Positions 59,872-64,000 of a stretch of 64,000 nucleotides of DNA are shown in pieces; position 1 is the first letter of the stretch, and the number at the start of each line of letters is the position of its first letter. The position numbers were made by a program, and so were the translations under genes. The notes beneath the pieces were generated by a model. It saw nothing but the letters and a program-made list of their open reading frames with translations, ran no database searches and was not told the origin of the DNA. The stretch comes from Caproiciproducens faecalis (lineage in GTDB: Bacteria; Bacillota; Clostridia; Oscillospirales; Acutalibacteraceae): assembly GCF_019448085.1 (NCBI RefSeq), contig NZ_JAGFNZ010000002.1:806001-870000 (forward strand). The letters run 5' to 3'.

Positions 59872-60813
59872 TTATGTTGCGTCAGAAGAAAATCCCCCGT
59901 TTTTACGGAAATACGCTCTTGCCTGCTCCCCGTTTTTCAGGATTTCCGTTTTCAGCTCGTCCAATCCGGAAAATTTCTGTTCCGGGCGAAGGAACTGAAC
60001 CAGATCCACGCGCACGGTTTCCCCGTAGATATCCGGCCCGTGGTAATCGGTCAGCCAGGTTTCCGCCAGAACCACAGGCGAACCCACCGTGGGCTTGATT
60101 CCCACATTGGTTACGCCGCAGTACCACGCTCCGCCGAAAGAAACTTTGGAAATATAGACGCCGAAACGCGGAAGGACAAAGTCCTTTGGCACCGCCTGGT
60201 TCAGCGTGGGGGTGCCCAACTCGCGCCCGAGCCGACGGCCGTGCAGCACCGGCAGAAGGTAGCCGTAGGGTCTTCCCAGCAGCCGCGCCGCCTCGTCCAC
60301 GTCGCCGTTTGCGATCATCCCGCGGATACGGGTGGAGCTGACCGGTTCGCCGTCCAGCAGAACGGCGTGGGTCACCGCGGTTTCCATCCCGCGCTCCCCG
60401 CACAGACGAGTAAGCATTTTGCTGTCCCCTTTTCCGCCGCAGCCAAAAGTAAAATTGAAGCCGCAGCAGACTTTTTTTGCGTGGCAGACCGTCTGAAGAA
60501 TTTCGTCCACAAACTCCTGCGCGGACAAATCCTTGACCGCCGCAAAATTCAGGATATACAGCTGTTCTACGCCAAATTCCTCAAGCAGGCTGATTTTCTG
60601 CTCCTGCGTGATAATTTCGCCGCCCGCGCTTCCGCCCAGATCGGTGAGCGGGTTGTGCGCAAAGGTGAGCACCGTTGGAACAAGGCCCTTTTTCTTCGCT
60701 TCCACCGCTGTGGAGATCACCTTTTTGTGGCCGATATGCAAACCGTCAAAGCTGCCCAGCGCAACGGCAGAGTCGCCAAAGGAGGGCGTCAAATCGTAGT
60801 AAACTTTCATCAT
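59872..60813 (-). CDS. ribF: Bifunctional riboflavin kinase/FAD synthetase
   Basis: A 313-residue enzyme that makes FMN and FAD. The N-terminal nucleotidyltransferase domain has ALGSFDGLHIGHKKVI (residue about 18) and CGFNFTFGCGGKGD, and VSSTRIRGMIANGDVDEAARLLGRP closes it. The C-terminal riboflavin kinase domain has GRRLGRELGTPTLNQA and GVTNVGIKPT. The start at 60813 follows GGAGA; the frame is open to 60855 without likeness. It lies behind truB in the order of the infB operon. Confidence 0.95.
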   Translation of the reverse strand: MMKVYYDLTPSFGDSAVALGSFDGLHIGHKKVISTAVEAKKKGLVPTVLTFAHNPLTDLGGSAGGEIITQEQKISLLEEFGVEQLYILNFAAVKDLSAQEFVDEILQTVCHAKKVCCGFNFTFGCGGKGDSKMLTRLCGERGMETAVTHAVLLDGEPVSSTRIRGMIANGDVDEAARLLGRPYGYLLPVLHGRRLGRELGTPTLNQAVPKDFVLPRFGVYISKVSFGGAWYCGVTNVGIKPTVGSPVVLAETWLTDYHGPDIYGETVRVDLVQFLRPEQKFSGLDELKTEILKNGEQARAYFRKNGGFSSDAT

Positions 60814-60855
60814 GCTATTTTCTCCAGTATCAAGACTTGCAAACTCCGGTTCCAT

Positions 60856-61776
60856 TCAGAAGTCGGTTCCGGTTTCACAGAAAAGCCGCAGCACCGAAAG
60901 CTCCGCCTTTTCTCCGTCCACGGCGCCGAGTCCCAGAAAAACCCCGTCCGGGGAAAGCACCCGCAGCGTGGAACCGTCCGCCCTGTCCCGCGGCAAAGCC
61001 GAAAGACGCTCCAGGCTGAGTGCTCCGCCGTTTTGGAACCGCCGCGCCTGCGCAGCCGTCACCTGCAGCGCGGGCCGGGTGTAAAACAGGCTCTCGGTCG
61101 GCCTGACCTTTTGCTCCAGCGTTCCCTGTTCGGAAAGAAGCTTCGCTTCGTCCAGCGAGACCGCGTCCTCCAGTGAAAATCCGGCGGCTCGCGTCCTCCT
61201 CAGTGAGGACATCACGCCGAACGTCCCCAGCTTTTCCCCAATATCCGCGCAAAGAGTCCGTATATAGGTACCCGCAGAACAGCGTACGGTCAGAACCCCG
61301 CTCTGCGTGTTTTCATCAAATTCGTTTAAAACAAGTTCGTAAATCGTGACCGGGCGCTTGTCGCGCTCCACTTCTATCCCCTGCCGCGCAAGGGTGTAAA
61401 GCCGCTGTCCATTCTTCTGCACCGCGGAGTACATCGGCGGAATCTGCCAAATATTTCCGCGGAAATAGGGCAGCACAGCTTCTATTTGGGACTTTGGTAC
61501 TTTTTCACCGCATTCCTGAAGCTTTTTGCCGGTGGTGTCCTGTGTGTCCGTACAGTACCCCAGCTGAAACCCGGCGCGGTACTCCTTATCCGTATCGTCC
61601 AGCAGCGCGGCGGCCCGCGTCGCCTTTCCCAAAAGCAGGGGCAGCACCCCGGTGGCCATTGGGTCAAGGGTGCCGGTGTGGCCGATTTTCTTCTGTCCGC
61701 AGAGGCGGCGCATCACCGCCACCACGTCAAATGAGGTGAAGTCCTGTGGCTTGTCTATCACAATGACCCCGTTCAT
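60856..61776 (-). CDS. truB: tRNA pseudouridine-55 synthase
   Basis: A 306-residue enzyme that makes pseudouridine 55 in tRNA. GVIVIDKPQDFTSFDVV at the start and the catalytic Asp in IGHTGTLDPMATGVLPLLLG (about residue 40) are diagnostic, as are GYCTDTQDTTGK and CSAGTYIRTLCADIGEKLG. The C-terminal PUA-like domain follows. It lies between nrnA and ribF, usual for Firmicutes. Confidence 0.96.
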   Translation of the reverse strand: MNGVIVIDKPQDFTSFDVVAVMRRLCGQKKIGHTGTLDPMATGVLPLLLGKATRAAALLDDTDKEYRAGFQLGYCTDTQDTTGKKLQECGEKVPKSQIEAVLPYFRGNIWQIPPMYSAVQKNGQRLYTLARQGIEVERDKRPVTIYELVLNEFDENTQSGVLTVRCSAGTYIRTLCADIGEKLGTFGVMSSLRRTRAAGFSLEDAVSLDEAKLLSEQGTLEQKVRPTESLFYTRPALQVTAAQARRFQNGGALSLERLSALPRDRADGSTLRVLSPDGVFLGLGAVDGEKAELSVLRLFCETGTDF

Positions 61777-61803
61777 GGCTTCCCTCCCGTCGTTCTGTGA
61801 GCC

Positions 61804-62748
61804 TTACAGATGTTTGCCGATTTCCGCGAGCATCTGCGACTCCGCTTCCTCCATACTGGTGTTGAAGGTGCATCCGGCGGCGCCGGCGTGTCCTCCGCCG
61901 CCGAAAACGGCGCAGATTTCAGAAGCGTTCTGGGGCGGCTGCGCCCGCAGAGAAATTTTGTAACCGCCGTCTGATTTTTCACGGATGGTGACTCCGATCA
62001 TCACGCCCTCGATTGCGCGGGGAATGGAGGCCAGTCCCTCTATATCGCCTTCGGTGGCGCCGGTGCTTTTTATCATTTCATTGGTAATTTTAATGACCGC
62101 GACACGGTTGTCGTAAAAATAGCGGATAGTGTCCATCACGCAGCGCTCCATCCCAATCCGGGCGCGGCTTTTCGTGTCGAACATCACGCGGTTGATCCGG
62201 TGCCCGTCTGCGCCCTTTTCCACCAAATCCGCGGCAATGCGGTAGGTGGCGGGGGTTACGTTGATGTATTTGAAGCAGCCGGTGTCCGTGGTAATGCCCG
62301 TATAGAGCGAATCCGCAATGACGGAATCGATTTCGACACCCAGCAGATTGAGCAAATCAAAGATGATTTCACAGGTCGCGGCCGATTTTGCGTCCAGACA
62401 GGTGCGTTTCGCGTAATCGGAGTTGGAGGGGTGATGGTCGATGCACAGATCGATTTTATCCCCGTAAAGGCTCCGGTTCGGTTCCCCGATCAGCTGCAGG
62501 TCGGCAATGTCCACCGCAACAATTGATTCCGGGGTAAACTCTTCTTCTTTGACCCCGCTGAAAAGGTACTGATATTTCGGCACGATTGAGTCGGAGCAGC
62601 GGATCATGGCGTGTTTCCCCATTTTCTGCAAGCCCCGGCAAAGCGCGGTGGCGGACCCCAGCGTGTCGCCGTCGGGGTACTGGTGACTTAAAATCAGGAT
62701 GTGATCCGCTCCCCGCAGAAAGTCGGCCGCCTCGTTACGGGTCATCAT
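61804..62748 (-). CDS. nrnA: Bifunctional oligoribonuclease/PAP phosphatase, DHH family
   Basis: A 314-residue DHH/DHHA1 phosphoesterase. LILSHQYPDGDTLGSATAL and CIDHHPSNSDYA hold the metal-binding Asp and His residues, and the DHHA1 domain ends with VFGGGGHAGAAGCTF. It degrades nano-RNA and dephosphorylates pAp. It shares the ATG region with the rbfA stop (TGA inside ATGATG), so the two are coupled. ATG at 62748 or 62745 are equal options. Confidence 0.94.
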   Translation of the reverse strand: MMTRNEAADFLRGADHILILSHQYPDGDTLGSATALCRGLQKMGKHAMIRCSDSIVPKYQYLFSGVKEEEFTPESIVAVDIADLQLIGEPNRSLYGDKIDLCIDHHPSNSDYAKRTCLDAKSAATCEIIFDLLNLLGVEIDSVIADSLYTGITTDTGCFKYINVTPATYRIAADLVEKGADGHRINRVMFDTKSRARIGMERCVMDTIRYFYDNRVAVIKITNEMIKSTGATEGDIEGLASIPRAIEGVMIGVTIREKSDGGYKISLRAQPPQNASEICAVFGGGGHAGAAGCTFNTSMEEAESQMLAEIGKHL

Positions 62749-63095
62749 TTCTTATCACCCCTTAAATCGTTGAGCATCCGTGAAATATTTGCACTGTATT
62801 CGATGGAGTCGGTGGCATTGAAGGTAAGCTCCGGCACATGCCTGAGCTGAAGCCGCGCGCCAAGCTCATGACGGATAAAGCCGGACGCCGACTTCAGCCC
62901 GGTAACCGCCTGCTTTGCCCGCTCCATCCCCTCCATTGCGCTGACAAAAACCGTGCAGTAAGATAAATCGCTTGTGACGTCCACCCGGACAATACTGATT
63001 AATCCCTGTACCCGCGGGTCTTTCAGCTCGCGGAAGATCGCCGTCAGTTCCCTTTTAATATCCTCGGTGGTCCGTCCCATTCTGTGGCTGGCCAT
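62745..63095 (-). CDS. rbfA: 30S ribosome-binding factor A
   Basis: A 116-residue KH-like protein, RTTEDIKRELTAIFRELKDPRVQG at the front and RHELGARLQLRHVPELTF in the second half, both RbfA signatures. It helps 16S rRNA maturation and cold adaptation. It lies between infB and nrnA, as in Bacillus. Confidence 0.96.
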   Translation of the reverse strand: MASHRMGRTTEDIKRELTAIFRELKDPRVQGLISIVRVDVTSDLSYCTVFVSAMEGMERAKQAVTGLKSASGFIRHELGARLQLRHVPELTFNATDSIEYSANISRMLNDLRGDKK

Positions 63096-63127
63096 TTTCT
63101 ACCTCCGTAAATTATACACTCTCAGGA

Positions 63128-64000
63128 TTATTCCCTGTATTCCTCCATCACAAAGGCTTCCAGAATATCGCCTTCCTTAATGTCGCTGAAGCGCTCCAGA
63201 CCGATGCCGCAGTCGTAACCCTCGGCAACCTCTTTCACGTCGTCCTTGAAGCGGCGCAGAGAAGCAATCTTATCCTCTGTAATGACAATTCCGTCACGCA
63301 CTACGCGGATTTGCGCGGCGCGGGTAATTTTTCCCGTGGTAACGTGGGAACCCACAATGGTGCCCACATTGGTAATTTTATAAACCTCGCGGCACTCGGC
63401 CTTGCCCAGAGCCACTTCGCGGAACTTCGGCGCGAGCATGCCCTTCATGGCGGACTCGATTTCGCCGATGCAGTCGTAGATGATGCGGTACAGGCGCATA
63501 TCCACGCCGTCGCGCTTGGCGTTTTCCTCCGCAACCGGGTCGGGGCGAACGTTAAAGCCGACGATAATTGCGTTGGAAGCGGAAGCAAGCATGACGTCGG
63601 ATTCGCTGATGGCGCCTACGCCGCCGTGAATCACGTTTACGCGGACTTCCTCATCGCTCAGCTTCTCCAGCGACTGGCGCACCGCTTCCACGGAGCCCTG
63701 CACATCGGCCTTTACAATGATCTGCAGTTCCTTCATGTCGCCCTGCTTCATCTGGTCGAACAGATTGTCAAGGGTGACCTTGGTGCGGGAATTAAAGCGC
63801 TCTTCCTTCATTTCGGTGCGGCGCTGCTCCACCAGTTCCCTGGCAAGACGTTCGTCGGATACGGCGTTGAAAATATCGCCGCCGGTCGGCACGTCGTCCA
63901 GTCCGGTGATCTCGACCGGAACACTGGGGCCGGCCTGTTCAATCTTCTGTCCGTCCGCGTTCGTCATTGCGCGCACGCGGCCGACGGTGGTGCCGGCAAC
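63128..64000 (-). CDS. infB: Translation initiation factor IF-2, C-terminal part (partial)
   Basis: The minus-strand frame is open to the window end, so the N-terminal and GTPase parts are outside. The visible 290 residues include VAGTTVGRVRAMTNADGQKIE, ITGLDDVPTGGDIF, IIVKADVQGSVEAVRQSLEKL, NVIHGGVGAISESDVMLASASNAIIVGFNVRPD, and the C2 domain that binds fMet-tRNA (VGTIVGSHVTTGKITRAAQIRVVRDG). It brings initiator tRNA to the ribosome. Confidence 0.97.
   Translation of the reverse strand, partial: VAGTTVGRVRAMTNADGQKIEQAGPSVPVEITGLDDVPTGGDIFNAVSDERLARELVEQRRTEMKEERFNSRTKVTLDNLFDQMKQGDMKELQIIVKADVQGSVEAVRQSLEKLSDEEVRVNVIHGGVGAISESDVMLASASNAIIVGFNVRPDPVAEENAKRDGVDMRLYRIIYDCIGEIESAMKGMLAPKFREVALGKAECREVYKITNVGTIVGSHVTTGKITRAAQIRVVRDGIVITEDKIASLRRFKDDVKEVAEGYDCGIGLERFSDIKEGDILEAFVMEEYRE

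Overview
The window looks like a chromosomal contig from an anaerobic, spore-forming-type Firmicute of the class Clostridia, most likely the Oscillospirales/Ruminococcaceae side. The reasons are gene content and order: the B. subtilis-like run darA-holB-ricT-(trmN6)-rsmI, an 8-Fe ferredoxin and rubrerythrin, a class III fructose-1,6-bisphosphatase, ThiT under a TPP riboswitch, and the infB-rbfA-nrnA-truB-ribF-rpsO-pnp block. Most of the DNA is moderately GC-rich with strong Shine-Dalgarno sites. Two stretches are clearly more AT-rich and look acquired or accessory: one gene at 5.8-6.2 kb and a block at about 24.9-32.8 kb.

Layout. 0-5.4 kb: end of an Orn/Lys/Arg decarboxylase, c-di-AMP receptor, DNA polymerase III delta-prime, RicT, ferredoxin, two RNA methyltransferases and a CAT-like acyltransferase, mostly head to tail. 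5.4-9.9 kb: a DUF2691-like gene, a coupled pair of uncharacterised proteins, rubrerythrin, a structured intergenic element and YchF. 9.9-15.9 kb: Tex, a membrane acyltransferase, a FlK-type thioesterase, a HAD phosphatase, TPP riboswitch plus thiT, and a VTT-domain membrane protein. 16-19.4 kb: ilvB-ilvN-ilvC for branched-chain amino acids behind a good sigma-A promoter and a dispersed-repeat leader. 19.5-24.9 kb: a DUF975 membrane protein, a chemoreceptor and a GGDEF cyclase.

24.9-32.8 kb is the accessory heart of the window: an ECF-type sigma factor and its translationally coupled DUF4367 partner, surrounded on the same strand by a DUF3888-like protein and about ten small membrane or secreted proteins. 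Several are paralogues, broken copies or fragments of one another. Three genes there are preceded by one conserved promoter-like repeat (GTTACA, 15 bp, GTCG read on the + strand). The same motif, with identical spacing, lies inside the sigma factor's own coding sequence. This is the most unusual signal in the window.

32.9-44.8 kb: uracil permease, class III FBPase, MutY, an SDR, a Cof-type HAD, a KdpDE-like two-component pair without kdpFABC, an LDH/MDH-family dehydrogenase and malic enzyme. 44.8-50.3 kb: TetR, MMPL permease and a large exported protein, with two TetR-type operators. 50.6-57 kb: phosphoglucomutase, YfcE phosphodiesterase, a three-gene unknown cluster, a membrane protein and proBA. 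57-64 kb: pnp, rpsO, ribF, truB, nrnA, rbfA and the C-terminal part of infB, which runs off the window.

No rRNA, tRNA, CRISPR array, insertion sequence transposase or phage gene was recognised. All family names come from reading motifs by eye; no database search was possible.
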